From NCBI RefSeq assembly GCF_002940065.1, contig NZ_MDEJ01000015.1, forward strand, positions 1-47,342: 47,342 nt of DNA. The letters run 5' to 3'. A program made the position numbers and the translations under genes. Below, piece by piece: positions 26,542 through 38,459 of the stretch (position 1 is the first letter of the stretch; every line of letters starts with the position of its first letter). Below the pieces are notes generated by a model that was not told the DNA's origin, made no database searches, and saw only the letters and a list, made by a program, of their open reading frames with translations. This DNA comes from Xanthomonas populi (lineage in GTDB: Bacteria; Pseudomonadota; Gammaproteobacteria; Xanthomonadales; Xanthomonadaceae).

Positions 26542-27240
26542 ATGAAGTTGCGTTCTATCGCGGTCGCTGTGGCGGCCCTGGCCCTGACGGGCAATGCACT
26601 TGCCCAGGACACAACGTCCGAGAAAGGAAAGTTGAGCTATTACTTCGGCTATGACTACGGCAACAACCTTGCCGAGCTCACAGGTCGCGGCGAGCAGCTC
26701 GATGTCAATGCGGTGGTGAAGGGTCTGCAAGACGCCTACGCCAAGAAGCAGCCGTCGATCACTGCCGACCAGTTGAAGCCGGCCGTTGAAGCGTTCCAGA
26801 AGCGCGAGCAGGGCCGTGCCCAGCAGGCCAAGGCCGAGTACGACAAGGTTGCCGCTGCCAACAAGACCAAGAGCGAGCAGTTCCTGGCCAAGAACAAGGG
26901 CACCGCTGGCGTGCAGACGCTGCCGAGCGGCGTGCAGTACCGCGTGATCGAAGCAGGCAAGGGCGCCAAGCCGACTCAGGCCAGCACTGTGCAGCTGGAA
27001 GTGGCCGGTCCGTTCCCCTTCGGCGATCGCGAGAAGGCACGTCCGGCGCAGCAGATTCCGGCCATCAAGGTCAGCGAAGTCGAGATGCAGGCCATGCGCG
27101 ACACGCTGCTGCAGATGCCGGCCGGTTCGAAGTGGGAAGTGACCCTGCCGCCAGAGAAGGCCTACGGTGCCGACCCGCGTACCCCGTTCCCCCCGAACGT
27201 GGCTGTGCAGTTCGAGATCAAGCTGGTCAGCGTCAAGTAA
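26542..27240 (+). CDS. FKBP-type peptidyl-prolyl isomerase-like periplasmic protein (Mip-like, divergent)
   Basis: 232 residues. It has a signal peptide (SIAVAVAALALTGNALA), then the FKBP N-terminal dimerisation domain (KLSYYFGYDYGNNLAEL, with Lys/Gln-rich helices to about residue 125), then an FKBP-like domain (GVQYRVIEAGKGAKP, LLQMPAGSKWEVTLPPEKAYG, VQFEIKLVSVK). The segment where active FKBPs have YTG and F(D/E)S reads LEVAGPFPFGDREKARPA, so the proline-isomerase pocket is altered and the protein may act as a chaperone only. The ATG at 26542 follows CTGGAG at 26527-26532. It is a single gene with a terminator after it. Confidence 0.85.
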   Translation: MKLRSIAVAVAALALTGNALAQDTTSEKGKLSYYFGYDYGNNLAELTGRGEQLDVNAVVKGLQDAYAKKQPSITADQLKPAVEAFQKREQGRAQQAKAEYDKVAAANKTKSEQFLAKNKGTAGVQTLPSGVQYRVIEAGKGAKPTQASTVQLEVAGPFPFGDREKARPAQQIPAIKVSEVEMQAMRDTLLQMPAGSKWEVTLPPEKAYGADPRTPFPPNVAVQFEIKLVSVK

Positions 27241-27258
27241 TTGCGTTTGTTGTTGCTG

Positions 27259-27294
27259 CGACAACGCCGGCCACCAAGCCGGCGTTGTCGTTTG
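27259..27294 (+). terminator. Hairpin terminator after the FKBP-like gene
   Basis: A perfect 13-base stem, CGACAACGCCGGC / GCCGGCGTTGTCG, with a 6-base loop starts 19 bases past the stop codon. The T tract after it is short (TTTGGG), so termination may be partial. Confidence 0.65.
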
Positions 27295-27361
27295 GGTCCA
27301 CCAGAGGTGCGCGAACGCAGTGGTGGAGGTCTTGACGATGCGGGGGCTGCAGGAGCGAGCG

Positions 27362-27496
27362 ATGACCGACCCAGTGATGACCGACAAGGATTCGAAAGAC
27401 GGCAGTCTGCCCAGCCCATGTATCGGTGTATGTTAGTTGGACGCGCAGTCGCACTGTGCCGGCTGCCTGCGCAGCCTGGATGAAATTGCACGCTGG
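27362..27496 (+). pseudogene. DUF1289 leader domain, split by an in-frame amber codon
   Basis: From ATG 27362 the frame encodes MTDPVMTDKDSKDG, then SPCIGVC, then TAG at 27434-27436, then LDAQSHCAGCLRSLDEIARW. DUF1289 proteins carry CxxxC followed by CxGC (probable metal site), then a TLDEIARW-type helix. The four cysteines fall on both sides of the stop, in one frame and at the right distance. The frame then runs without a break into the NUDIX domain. Only the 24-residue leader would be made unless the stop is read through. Confidence 0.7.
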
Positions 27497-28174
27497 ATGA
27501 GCATGAGCGACGCCGAACGCCAGAGATATCTGCACACGGTTCTGCCTGCGCGCGCACTGGCGGCGCGGCTGCCCGAATGCGCGCAACTGCAGCGTGCGTT
27601 GTATCCGCTGGACACCGCGCCCGACGGGCCGGGTTGGAACCATGCCGAATTTATCGATCTGACCGAAGGCGGCGCCTCCGCCGAAGCGGCGGTGTTGTGT
27701 GGTTTGGTGCCACGCGAGCACGGCACCATGGTGCTGCTGACACGCCGCACCGACAGCCTGCGTCATCATGCCGGTCAGGTCAGTTTTCCCGGTGGGCGGG
27801 TCGAGCCCTCCGATGCAGATGCGGCGGCTGCGGCCTTGCGCGAGAGTTGCGAAGAGATCGCACTCGGCGCGCAGCAAGTGCATGCCTTGGGCTATCTGGA
27901 TCCGTTTTTGACCGTCAGCGGGTTTCGCGTGACGCCGGTGGTCGCGGTGATCGACCCGGCGTTCGTGGCGGTGCCGCAGCCGGACGAAGTGGCCGATATT
28001 TTCGAAGTGTCCTTGGCGTACCTGATGGACCCTGACAATCTGCGCAGCGTGGAGCTGGAGTTTCGCGGCCGGCTACGCCGCGTGCTCGAATACGATTGGC
28101 CGGCCCAGCGCATCTGGGGCGCTACCGCGGCCATTCTTCTCAATCTTCGTCGTCGCCTGGAGCAGGTTGCATGA
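27437..28174 (+). CDS. NUDIX hydrolase, CoA-pyrophosphatase type (NudL/YeaB-like)
   Basis: About 245 residues if read from the TTG after the amber codon; ATGs at 27497 or 27503 are the more likely present starts. The NUDIX domain begins near LVPREHGTMVLLTRRT and has the CoA-pyrophosphatase hallmark LRHHAGQVSFPGGRVEPSDAD, then the Nudix box RESCEEIAL, in which the usual Gly of EEIGL is Ala. The family hydrolyses CoA and other nucleotide diphosphates. The N-terminal 25 residues are the second half of a DUF1289 domain. The ancestral gene may have encoded a fused DUF1289-NUDIX protein, or two genes overlapping in frame. Its TGA overlaps the sulfurtransferase start by ATGA. Confidence 0.82.
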   Translation: MDAQSHCAGCLRSLDEIARWMSMSDAERQRYLHTVLPARALAARLPECAQLQRALYPLDTAPDGPGWNHAEFIDLTEGGASAEAAVLCGLVPREHGTMVLLTRRTDSLRHHAGQVSFPGGRVEPSDADAAAAALRESCEEIALGAQQVHALGYLDPFLTVSGFRVTPVVAVIDPAFVAVPQPDEVADIFEVSLAYLMDPDNLRSVELEFRGRLRRVLEYDWPAQRIWGATAAILLNLRRRLEQVA

Positions 28175-29058
28175 GTGTCGATACCGACTGGACCACGCTG
28201 GTCGATAGCGCCACCTTGGCGGCCGCGTTGCAACATCCGCAGCTGCGACTGCTGGACGCACGCGCCGCGCCACCCACTGCGCCGGACCAGGATGCAGCGC
28301 GCAATGCCTATGCGCAGGGACATCTGCCGGGCGCCCATTACGCCGATCTCAACGACGATCTGGCCGATTTGTCGCGGCCTGCACAGGGGAGGCATCCGCT
28401 GCCGCACAGCGCGGCATTCGCCCAGCGGCTGGGCGAATGGGGCATCGATCCGGCCAGCCAGGTCGTGGTCTACGATGCTGCGGACGGCAGCATGGCCGCA
28501 GCGCGTGCATGGTGGATGCTGCGGTTGATGGGACATCGTCGCGTGGCGGTGCTGGACGGTGGATTGGCCGCCTGGCGCGCATCCGCATTGCCCGAGAACA
28601 CCGAGCAACCTGCATTGCGTGATGGCGCGGCGTATCCCGGCAGTTTCAACAGCGATGCGGTGGTCGAAGCCGAGCAGATTCTGGCGCGGCTGGATCAGGC
28701 GCCGGGCTGGTTGCTGGATGCACGTGCCGGTGAGCGCTTTCGCGGTGAGGTGGAGCCGATCGATCCGGTGGCCGGGCATGTGCCCGGTGCGGTGAGTCGT
28801 CCGTTGGGTGTGAGCCTGCGCGATGGCCGTTTCAAGCCGGCAGACGAATTGCGTGCCGAGCTGTCTGCGCTGCTGGGTGCATATTCACCCGCGCAAGCGG
28901 TGGTGATGTGCGGATCCGGCGTGACTGCGTGCCATTTGTTGCTGGCATTGGACGTGGCGGGTTTGTCTGGCGCGCGTGTTTACGCCGGCTCCTGGAGCGG
29001 TTGGTTGCACGATGACAGCCGCCCGGTCGCGGCCGCTCCCCGATTGCAGGCACAATAG
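28171..29058 (+). CDS. sseA: 3-mercaptopyruvate/thiosulfate sulfurtransferase
   Basis: 295 residues with two rhodanese domains. The N-terminal domain (LLDARAAPP, GHLPGAHYADLNDDLADL, VVVYDAADGSMAAARAWWML) is inactive as usual. The C-terminal one has the active loop CGSGVTA with Cys247, the form typical of mercaptopyruvate rather than thiosulfate sulfurtransferases, and the CH2 motif VYAGSWSGWLHD. It moves sulfane sulfur to thiols or cyanide. It is coupled to the NUDIX gene by ATGA. Confidence 0.92.
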   Translation: MSVDTDWTTLVDSATLAAALQHPQLRLLDARAAPPTAPDQDAARNAYAQGHLPGAHYADLNDDLADLSRPAQGRHPLPHSAAFAQRLGEWGIDPASQVVVYDAADGSMAAARAWWMLRLMGHRRVAVLDGGLAAWRASALPENTEQPALRDGAAYPGSFNSDAVVEAEQILARLDQAPGWLLDARAGERFRGEVEPIDPVAGHVPGAVSRPLGVSLRDGRFKPADELRAELSALLGAYSPAQAVVMCGSGVTACHLLLALDVAGLSGARVYAGSWSGWLHDDSRPVAAAPRLQAQ

Positions 29059-29131
29059 CGCCAGGAACGGTGACCTGTGGGGACGCAGGTTCGCTGCGCG
29101 GAGCGCAGTTTCTCGCAGTGGTGAGTGACTC

Positions 29132-30085
29132 ATGCGGTTGCAGTTACAGGTCGGCGCCATCTGCGTCGCGGTTTCGATGATGGCTGCCTGTTCGGCGGAA
29201 TCGAACGCCGGCGCAGGCGATGGGCGTCTTGTTGGGCGTGCACAAAACTACGCGCGCGATGTCCATCAGCTCGAACTTGAGCGCGCACGTGCCGAGCGAT
29301 TGACGCGTTTGCGCGCGCCTGATGGTTGGCTGAGCTACACCGGCTCAGGTCGTGTGCGTGCTGGGCAGTATCGCGTGGGAAGCGATTCGCACAGCGACAT
29401 CGTGTTGCCGGCCGGTCCTGCGCAATTGGGGCAGTTGACGCTGGACGCTGGCGGCCACGTGCAGTTCCAGGCTGCGGCTGGTGTGCCGGTGACAGTGAAC
29501 GGCAAGCGTATCGATCGCCTTAGCCTGGAATCGGAGCGGGCAGGGCAGCGCGGCGATCGCCTGGATGTGGGCGACCAACAATTCTATCTGGTGCAAACCG
29601 GCAGCTTGTTCGGATGGCGCTTCCGCGACCCGGCCGCGCCGGCACTGACGCAATTCGATGGGCTGGACTACTTTCCCACCGATCCGCAGTGGCGCGTCCA
29701 GGCACGCTGGCAGGCCTATTCACCGCCGCACGCGACCACCTTGCTCACCTCGATCGGCACGCCGCTCACCGTCGAGGTGGCCGGCGAGGCGGTGTTCTGG
29801 CGCGATGGTCACGAGTATCGATTGCAGCCGATTGCGCAGGATGCTGGCGAAGGCCTGTTTTTCCTGTTCGCCGACCGCACCAGCGGCAAGGAAAGCTATG
29901 GCGGCGCGCGTTATCTGTACACCGCAACACCACGCGATGGCCGCATTGTGCTCGACTTCAATCTGGCCGAAAATCCGCCCTGCGCATTGACGCCGCACGT
30001 GGTCTGCCCGATCGCGCCGCCGGGGAATCGTCTGGATGTGGCGGTGAATGCGGGCGAAAAAACCTACCGCGCGCCAGAGCGCTGA
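29132..30085 (+). CDS. DUF1684 family lipoprotein
   Basis: 317 residues. It has a lipoprotein signal peptide (VAVSMMAAC, lipidated Cys20), then a DUF1684 domain with early GRAQNYARDVHQLELERAR and DGWLSYTGSGRVRAG, central YFPTDPQWRVQARW and LFFLFADRTSGKESYGGARYL, and the family end signature DFNLAENPPCALTPHVVCP followed by NRLDVAV. The function of the family is unknown. The protein is probably anchored in the envelope. The ATG at 29132 follows GTGAG. It is the last gene of its run and converges with the amidase gene, whose stop is 9 bases away. Confidence 0.88.
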   Translation: MRLQLQVGAICVAVSMMAACSAESNAGAGDGRLVGRAQNYARDVHQLELERARAERLTRLRAPDGWLSYTGSGRVRAGQYRVGSDSHSDIVLPAGPAQLGQLTLDAGGHVQFQAAAGVPVTVNGKRIDRLSLESERAGQRGDRLDVGDQQFYLVQTGSLFGWRFRDPAAPALTQFDGLDYFPTDPQWRVQARWQAYSPPHATTLLTSIGTPLTVEVAGEAVFWRDGHEYRLQPIAQDAGEGLFFLFADRTSGKESYGGARYLYTATPRDGRIVLDFNLAENPPCALTPHVVCPIAPPGNRLDVAVNAGEKTYRAPER

Positions 30086-30094
30086 GCGTTACGC

Positions 30095-30670
30095 TCAGCG
30101 TGGCGTGTGCAACCAGCTCACCGCAGCTTCGATGCGCGGCCATGGAAACAGCGGGCCGGGGTCGAGCTTGCGCTGAATCTTGCGCGAGTGATCGTCCCTT
30201 GCCGCTTCCTGGGTGGTATCCAGTGCTTGATGACCGGCGATCCGGCTGACTGATGGCAGGCGTTGTTGCAGCCACTGCAGCAGGGTGATCAGCGCGGTGA
30301 TCTGCACATTCGGATACGGCTCGGTCATGACTTGATGGTGCGAGTCGAGCCAGTGCGGATAGCGGCCGCTGTTGACCAGTTCGATGCCCAGCGTATGCGG
30401 GTTATGGCCGCGCACGTGATGGGCGACGCGCTCGAGTGCGACGTATTGCTGGATGCTGCCGTTGCGGTCTATGTAGTAATGCCCGCTGTTGCCAGTGCCG
30501 CTGTCGTAGAGCACGCGTTCGCCGTATTCGCGCGCCATTACCATGTCGGGCAATTCGGTGCAGTGGATGACCACCATGTCGATCTGTGTAAGCGAGCGTC
30601 GCGGCAACCGCGATTCGTAGGACAACGGCGCGTAGGTGATCGGCGGAGACGGCAGGGCGGCATCGGACAT
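30095..30670 (-). CDS. N-acetylmuramoyl-L-alanine amidase, AmpD-like (Amidase_2)
   Basis: 191 residues without a signal peptide, so probably cytoplasmic. It cleaves the lactyl-peptide bond in anhydro-muropeptides or peptidoglycan. Zinc ligands are expected in MVVIHCTEL, in VAHHVRGHN or the following GIELVNSG region, and in DHSRKIQRKLDPGPLFPW. GHYYIDRNGSIQQYV is the standard central block. Whether this is the recycling AmpD of the cell or a paralogue cannot be told. I chose the ATG at 30670 (MSDAALPSPP); it lies only 23 bases from the divergent MOSC gene start. Confidence 0.88.
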   Translation of the reverse strand: MSDAALPSPPITYAPLSYESRLPRRSLTQIDMVVIHCTELPDMVMAREYGERVLYDSGTGNSGHYYIDRNGSIQQYVALERVAHHVRGHNPHTLGIELVNSGRYPHWLDSHHQVMTEPYPNVQITALITLLQWLQQRLPSVSRIAGHQALDTTQEAARDDHSRKIQRKLDPGPLFPWPRIEAAVSWLHTPR

Positions 30671-30693
30671 GGAGCGGATGCTAGCATTCGACG

Positions 30694-31185
30694 ATGGCTT
30701 TGAATCCCGACAGCCCTTTGGGCAAATTGATGGCAACGCTGCCGCAGATCGGTCAGGTGACCTGGATCGGTGTGCGACCGGCACGCGACGTAGACATGAT
30801 CGAGGTGGAAGCGGTGCAGGCCACCACCGGCATTGGCCTGGTGGGCGACCGCTATAGAGGCGGCAGCGGCAAGCGTGGCGTGACCTTGATCCAGGCCGAG
30901 CATCTGCCGGCGATTGCGGCGCTGACCGGGCACGCCACGATTGCGCCAGCCACGTTGCGGCGCAATCTGATGGTGTCCGGCATCCCGCTGATCGCCTTGA
31001 AAGGGCGGCGCTTCCGCATCGGCGATGTCGAACTGGAAGGCACCGACCCCTGCGACCCGTGCTCGCGCATGGAAGCTGCGCTGGGCGCTGGCGGCTACAA
31101 TGCGATGCGCGGCCATGGCGGGCTGTGTGCGCGCATCCTGCGGGGCGGCGTGCTGCGCATCGGCGATACGGTGCAGGCGCTATGA
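30694..31185 (+). CDS. MOSC domain protein
   Basis: 163 residues covering a MOSC domain, the fold that handles sulfur or the molybdenum cofactor in sulfurase-related proteins. Recognisable are GLVGDRYRGGSGKRGVTLIQ and LEGTDPCDPCSRMEAAL with the conserved Cys. It has no MOSC N-terminal beta-barrel, so it is a stand-alone type as in YiiM-like proteins. The function of this form is not settled. The stop codon overlaps the next gene start by ATGA. The mercaptopyruvate sulfurtransferase 1.6 kb upstream is also a sulfur-transfer protein, but a link is only a suggestion. Confidence 0.88.
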   Translation: MALNPDSPLGKLMATLPQIGQVTWIGVRPARDVDMIEVEAVQATTGIGLVGDRYRGGSGKRGVTLIQAEHLPAIAALTGHATIAPATLRRNLMVSGIPLIALKGRRFRIGDVELEGTDPCDPCSRMEAALGAGGYNAMRGHGGLCARILRGGVLRIGDTVQAL

Positions 31186-31709
31186 GTCGCGGTCATTGCA
31201 TCCTGTCGCACGGGTTCGAAAGTGGCCCGGACGCGCTGAAGGTCACCGCGTTGGCCGACGTCGCCGCGCAATTGGGCTGGACCCACGAGCGCCCGGACTA
31301 CACCGATCTGGATGCCCGCCGCGAGGTGAGCTCGCTCGGTGATGTGCAAGGCCGGCTGCAACGCTTGCTGGAGATCGCGCGTGCGGCGGCCGACAAGGGG
31401 CCGTTGGTGCTGGTCGGCTCCAGCCTGGGTTCGTATATCGCCGCCCAGGTGTCGTTGCAGGTGCCAACGCGCGGGCTGTTTTTGATGGTGCCGCCGACTA
31501 GGATGGGCCCGTTGCCGGCGTTGGATGCGGCGGCCGTGCCGATGTCGATCGTGCATGCCTGGCGCGATGCATTGATCCCGGCCGCCGAGGTGATCGCCTG
31601 GGCGCAGGCGCGCAATGCGCGCTTGCTGCTGGTCGACGACGACCATCGGCTGGCGGCGCATGTGGACGCGTCGGCGCGTGCCTTCGCCGAACTGTTGCAG
31701 AGCCTGTGA
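31182..31709 (+). CDS. Small alpha/beta hydrolase (YqiA/RBBP9-like)
   Basis: 175 residues. An alpha/beta hydrolase fold with the HG motif ILSHGFESGPDALK, the nucleophile elbow VLVGSSLGSYIA (Ser in GSSLG), the acidic region SIVHAWRDALIP and the catalytic His in LVDDDHRLAAH. The size and compact layout resemble uncharacterised YqiA-like esterases. The start overlaps the MOSC stop (ATGA), so they are translated together. Confidence 0.85.
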   Translation: MSRGHCILSHGFESGPDALKVTALADVAAQLGWTHERPDYTDLDARREVSSLGDVQGRLQRLLEIARAAADKGPLVLVGSSLGSYIAAQVSLQVPTRGLFLMVPPTRMGPLPALDAAAVPMSIVHAWRDALIPAAEVIAWAQARNARLLLVDDDHRLAAHVDASARAFAELLQSL

Positions 31710-31749
31710 TGCCTTCGCACCTGCTGGCGTGCTGCATGCGGAGTTACCG

Positions 31750-32256
31750 ATGAACGTGTTGATCCGCGAAGCGAGCGACGCCGACGCCGCTGCCATCGAG
31801 CTGCTGACGATGGTCGCGTTCATGCGTTCCGAACACAGCCGCCATGACGAGCAGCACGTGATTGCCGCGTTGCGCAACGACGGCGCATTGACGTTGTCGT
31901 TGGTGGTCGACCACGACGGCTATGTGGTCGGGCATCTGGCGGTGTCGCCGGTGTCGCTTTCGGACCATTCGCCGGGGTGGTACGCGCTGGGGCCGCTGGC
32001 GATCGGGCCCGGGCATCAGCGCCAGGGGCTGGGTACGCGCCTGGTGCAATCGGCCCTGGCGAACTTGCGCGAGCGCGGCGCGGCCGGCTGCCTGGCACTC
32101 GGCGCGCCTGTGTTCTTCAAGCGCTTGGGCTTTGCGGTGGAACCGGGGCTGGTGTTGCCGGATGTGCCAGCGTCCGAGTTGCAGGCGCTGTCATTCGGCG
32201 ACCGGCTGCTGCCGTTGGCCGATGTGTCCTACCACCCGGCGTTCGGACTGGGTTGA
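31750..32256 (+). CDS. GNAT family N-acetyltransferase
   Basis: 168 residues. Acetyl-CoA-binding motif A is ALGPLAIGPGHQRQGLGTRL, preceded by the beta strand VVGHLAVSPVSL and followed by CLALGAPVFFKRLGF, the arrangement seen in YhbS-like acetyltransferases. The substrate is unknown. The ATG at 31750 follows GGAG at 31741-31744, 40 bases after the hydrolase gene, and probably shares its transcript. The 182 bases after it hold nothing recognisable. Confidence 0.88.
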   Translation: MNVLIREASDADAAAIELLTMVAFMRSEHSRHDEQHVIAALRNDGALTLSLVVDHDGYVVGHLAVSPVSLSDHSPGWYALGPLAIGPGHQRQGLGTRLVQSALANLRERGAAGCLALGAPVFFKRLGFAVEPGLVLPDVPASELQALSFGDRLLPLADVSYHPAFGLG

Positions 32257-32438
32257 GTCCACGCGATTGTCGTTCACTGCGCGGGTGCCGTCGCATTCGC
32301 TGCAGGTTTAAACTGATTGCACAGCAACTCATTGAGGATTGGTCCAATGCGCCATTGATGCCGCCGTCGCGATGACGGCCTTAGCCGCTGCCGATCCGGT
32401 TGGATCGGTGCGTGTGCTGGCATGCAATGGAGAAACGT

Positions 32439-36340
<3,902 letters not shown>

Positions 36341-36549
36341 GGCCCCCGGGTCGCGTCTGACGGCCTGGTGTGCGCGTTGCGATATCGGTCTTGGCCGCGC
36401 TCGGCTAGCTGCCGCGCGCCAGCTTGTCGGTCGCGTCTGATCGCGCAGGCGCAGGCGTCATCGCGGCCGGGGATGCGAGCGCAGGGCGTGGCCGCAACAA
36501 GCCCACCACAGCGCTGGGGTATGCTGATTCGCATGCTTTGGAGTTAACG

Positions 36550-37326
36550 ATGACCGCACCACCTCGCATCGCCTTTCTCGCCAGTCACGCCGAGCCGGCG
36601 GTGGCCGCGCGCGCGCATCTTGTGCAGCGCTACGGCGATCACGCGCTGGCCACCGCCGATATCGTCTGCGCCCTGGGCGGTGACGGTTTCATGCTGCAGA
36701 CCCTGCATCGGCATGGCGCTGCCAGCAAGCCGGTGTTCGGCATGAAGCTGGGCTCGGTCGGGTTTTTGATGAACCAGTACCGCGACGATGAAGATGACCT
36801 CCTCGCGCGTCTGCAACGCGCCGAGCCGGCGCATCTGCGCCCGCTGGAAATGCAGGTGCAGACCGAGTCCGGTGCCAGTGCGGTGTCGCTGGCCTACAAC
36901 GAGGTCTCGCTGTTGCGACAGACCCGCCAGGCCGCGCATCTGAGCGTGGATCTCAATGGCCAGACCCGCATCGCCGAGCTGATTGGCGATGGCGTGACGG
37001 TGGCCACGCCAGCCGGCAGCACCGCGTACAACTACTCCGCGCATGGGCCGATTTTGCCGCTGGGCTCGAATACGCTGGCGCTGACACCGATTGCCCCGTA
37101 TCGCCCGCGACGCTGGCGCGGCGCCATCCTCAAGGCCGATACCGAAGTGTGCTTCCGCGTGCTGGACCCGTACAAACGCCCGGTCAGTGTCACCGCTGAC
37201 TCGCACGAGATCCGCGACGTGATCGAAGTGACCATCCGCGAATCCACGCAGCGCCAGGTGACGCTGCTGTTCGATCCCGAACACAATCTGGAAGAGCGCA
37301 TTTTCAGCGAGCAATTTGCGGTTTGA
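36550..37326 (+). CDS. nadK: NAD kinase
   Basis: 258 residues. It phosphorylates NAD to NADP. Motifs are [14 protein letters not shown] (GGDG), [19 protein letters not shown] and [19 protein letters not shown], all hallmarks of the NadK/diacylglycerol-kinase-like fold. It is shorter than E. coli NadK (292), with a reduced N-terminus as in other xanthomonads. The ATG at 36550 follows TTGGAGTT (GGAG at 36540-36543). The gene stands alone; the 209 bases before it contain two copies of ggtcgcgtctga but no other signal that I can read. Confidence 0.94.
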   Translation: MTAPPRIAFLASHAEPAVAARAHLVQRYGDHALATADIVCALGGDGFMLQTLHRHGAASKPVFGMKLGSVGFLMNQYRDDEDDLLARLQRAEPAHLRPLEMQVQTESGASAVSLAYNEVSLLRQTRQAAHLSVDLNGQTRIAELIGDGVTVATPAGSTAYNYSAHGPILPLGSNTLALTPIAPYRPRRWRGAILKADTEVCFRVLDPYKRPVSVTADSHEIRDVIEVTIRESTQRQVTLLFDPEHNLEERIFSEQFAV

Positions 37327-37490
37327 AGGGCGGTGATTCGGGAGTGGGGATTTAGGATTGGCAACAGCAAGAGCGCGGTACTTAGGCTGTAGGATCGCGC
37401 GCACGCGCTACGATGCGGGGCGGGTGAGAAATCGAATTCCGATTTCGAATTCCCGCTTCAACCTATTCCCTATTCCCTATTCCCGGCGCC
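37327..37490. repeat. Intergenic repeat block with tandem ctattcc units
   Basis: Three head-to-tail ctattcc units run from 37463 to 37484, and an opposed gattcgggagtgggga tract lies at 37334-37350, giving the block loosely inverted flanks. It resembles the block at 12286-12476 in size and flanks, but the cores differ. Typical Xanthomonas intergenic repeat; no gene. Confidence 0.5.
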
Positions 37491-37493
37491 CAA

Positions 37494-38459
37494 ATGGCTG
37501 ATAATTCCCCAAGGTTACTGACCGTCGCGGTCACCTCGCGCGCGCTGTTCGACCTCGAAGAAGGTCACGCGCTGTTCGAGGCCGATGGTGTGGAGGCGTA
37601 TTCGGCGTTCCAGCGCGAGCATGAGGACAACATTCTGGAGCCGGGCGTTGCGTTTCCCGTGGTGCGCAAGCTGCTGGCGCTCAACCACGATGTGCCCGAA
37701 GAAACCCCGCGTGTGGAAGTGATTCTGCTGTCGCGCAATTCTGCCGATACAGGTTTGCGCATCTTCAATTCGATTCAGCACTACAACCTGGGCATCGTGC
37801 GGGCGACCTTTACCTCTGGTCAGCCGACCTGGCCGTACGTAAAGCCGTTCGGCACCGATCTGTTTCTGTCGGCCAATCCGGAGTCGGTGCGGCGTGCGCT
37901 CACCCATGGCATTGCGGCGGCGACCATCATGCCGCGCGCGCCGGGCGAACGTGCCGAGGCCGCAGCGGCGATCGTGGACAACGATGAAAGCCGGTTGCCG
38001 ACGCAGTTGCGTATCGCCTTCGACGGCGATGCGGTGATCTTCGGCGACGAGAGCGAACGCATCTCGCGCGAGCAGGGTGTGGAGGCATTTGGACGCCACG
38101 AGCGCGAACGCGCACGCGAACCGTTGTCGGTCGGGCCGTTCCGCAATTTTCTGTCTGCGCTGCATGCGCTGCAGGCGGCATTTCCGCCTGGTGAGGCCGC
38201 GCCGATCCGCACCGCGCTGGTCACCGCGCGTTCTGCACCGGCGCATGAGCGGGTGATCCGCACCTTGCGCGACTGGGGCGTGCGCTTGGACGAGGCCTTG
38301 TTCCTGGGCGGACGCCACAAGGGGCCGTTTCTAGAGGCGTTTGGCGCGGATATCTTCTTCGACGATTCGCAGCACAACATCGACAGTGCGCGCCAACACC
38401 AACACGTGGCGGCCGGTCACGTGCCGCATGGCGTGGCCAACGATCCACCGAGCAGGTGA
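37494..38459 (+). CDS. 5'-nucleotidase (PF06189-type cytosolic)
   Basis: 321 residues. Matches the NT5C1-like 5'-nucleotidase family, cytosolic enzymes that dephosphorylate nucleoside monophosphates. Key segments are VAVTSRALFDLEEGHALFE, the ILLSRNSADTGLRIFNSI block, RIAFDGDAVIFGDESE with paired Asp residues of a HAD-like site, and ALFLGGRHKGPFLEAFGADIFFDDS. It has no signal peptide. The ATG at 37494 lies just after the repeat block, so its leader is within repeat DNA. The stop overlaps the next gene start as GTGA. Confidence 0.88.
   Translation: MADNSPRLLTVAVTSRALFDLEEGHALFEADGVEAYSAFQREHEDNILEPGVAFPVVRKLLALNHDVPEETPRVEVILLSRNSADTGLRIFNSIQHYNLGIVRATFTSGQPTWPYVKPFGTDLFLSANPESVRRALTHGIAAATIMPRAPGERAEAAAAIVDNDESRLPTQLRIAFDGDAVIFGDESERISREQGVEAFGRHERERAREPLSVGPFRNFLSALHALQAAFPPGEAAPIRTALVTARSAPAHERVIRTLRDWGVRLDEALFLGGRHKGPFLEAFGADIFFDDSQHNIDSARQHQHVAAGHVPHGVANDPPSR

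Noticed and set aside
30263-30703. A plus-strand frame opposite the AmpD-like amidase
   Set aside because: No motif, and it is wholly covered by the clear amidase on the minus strand.
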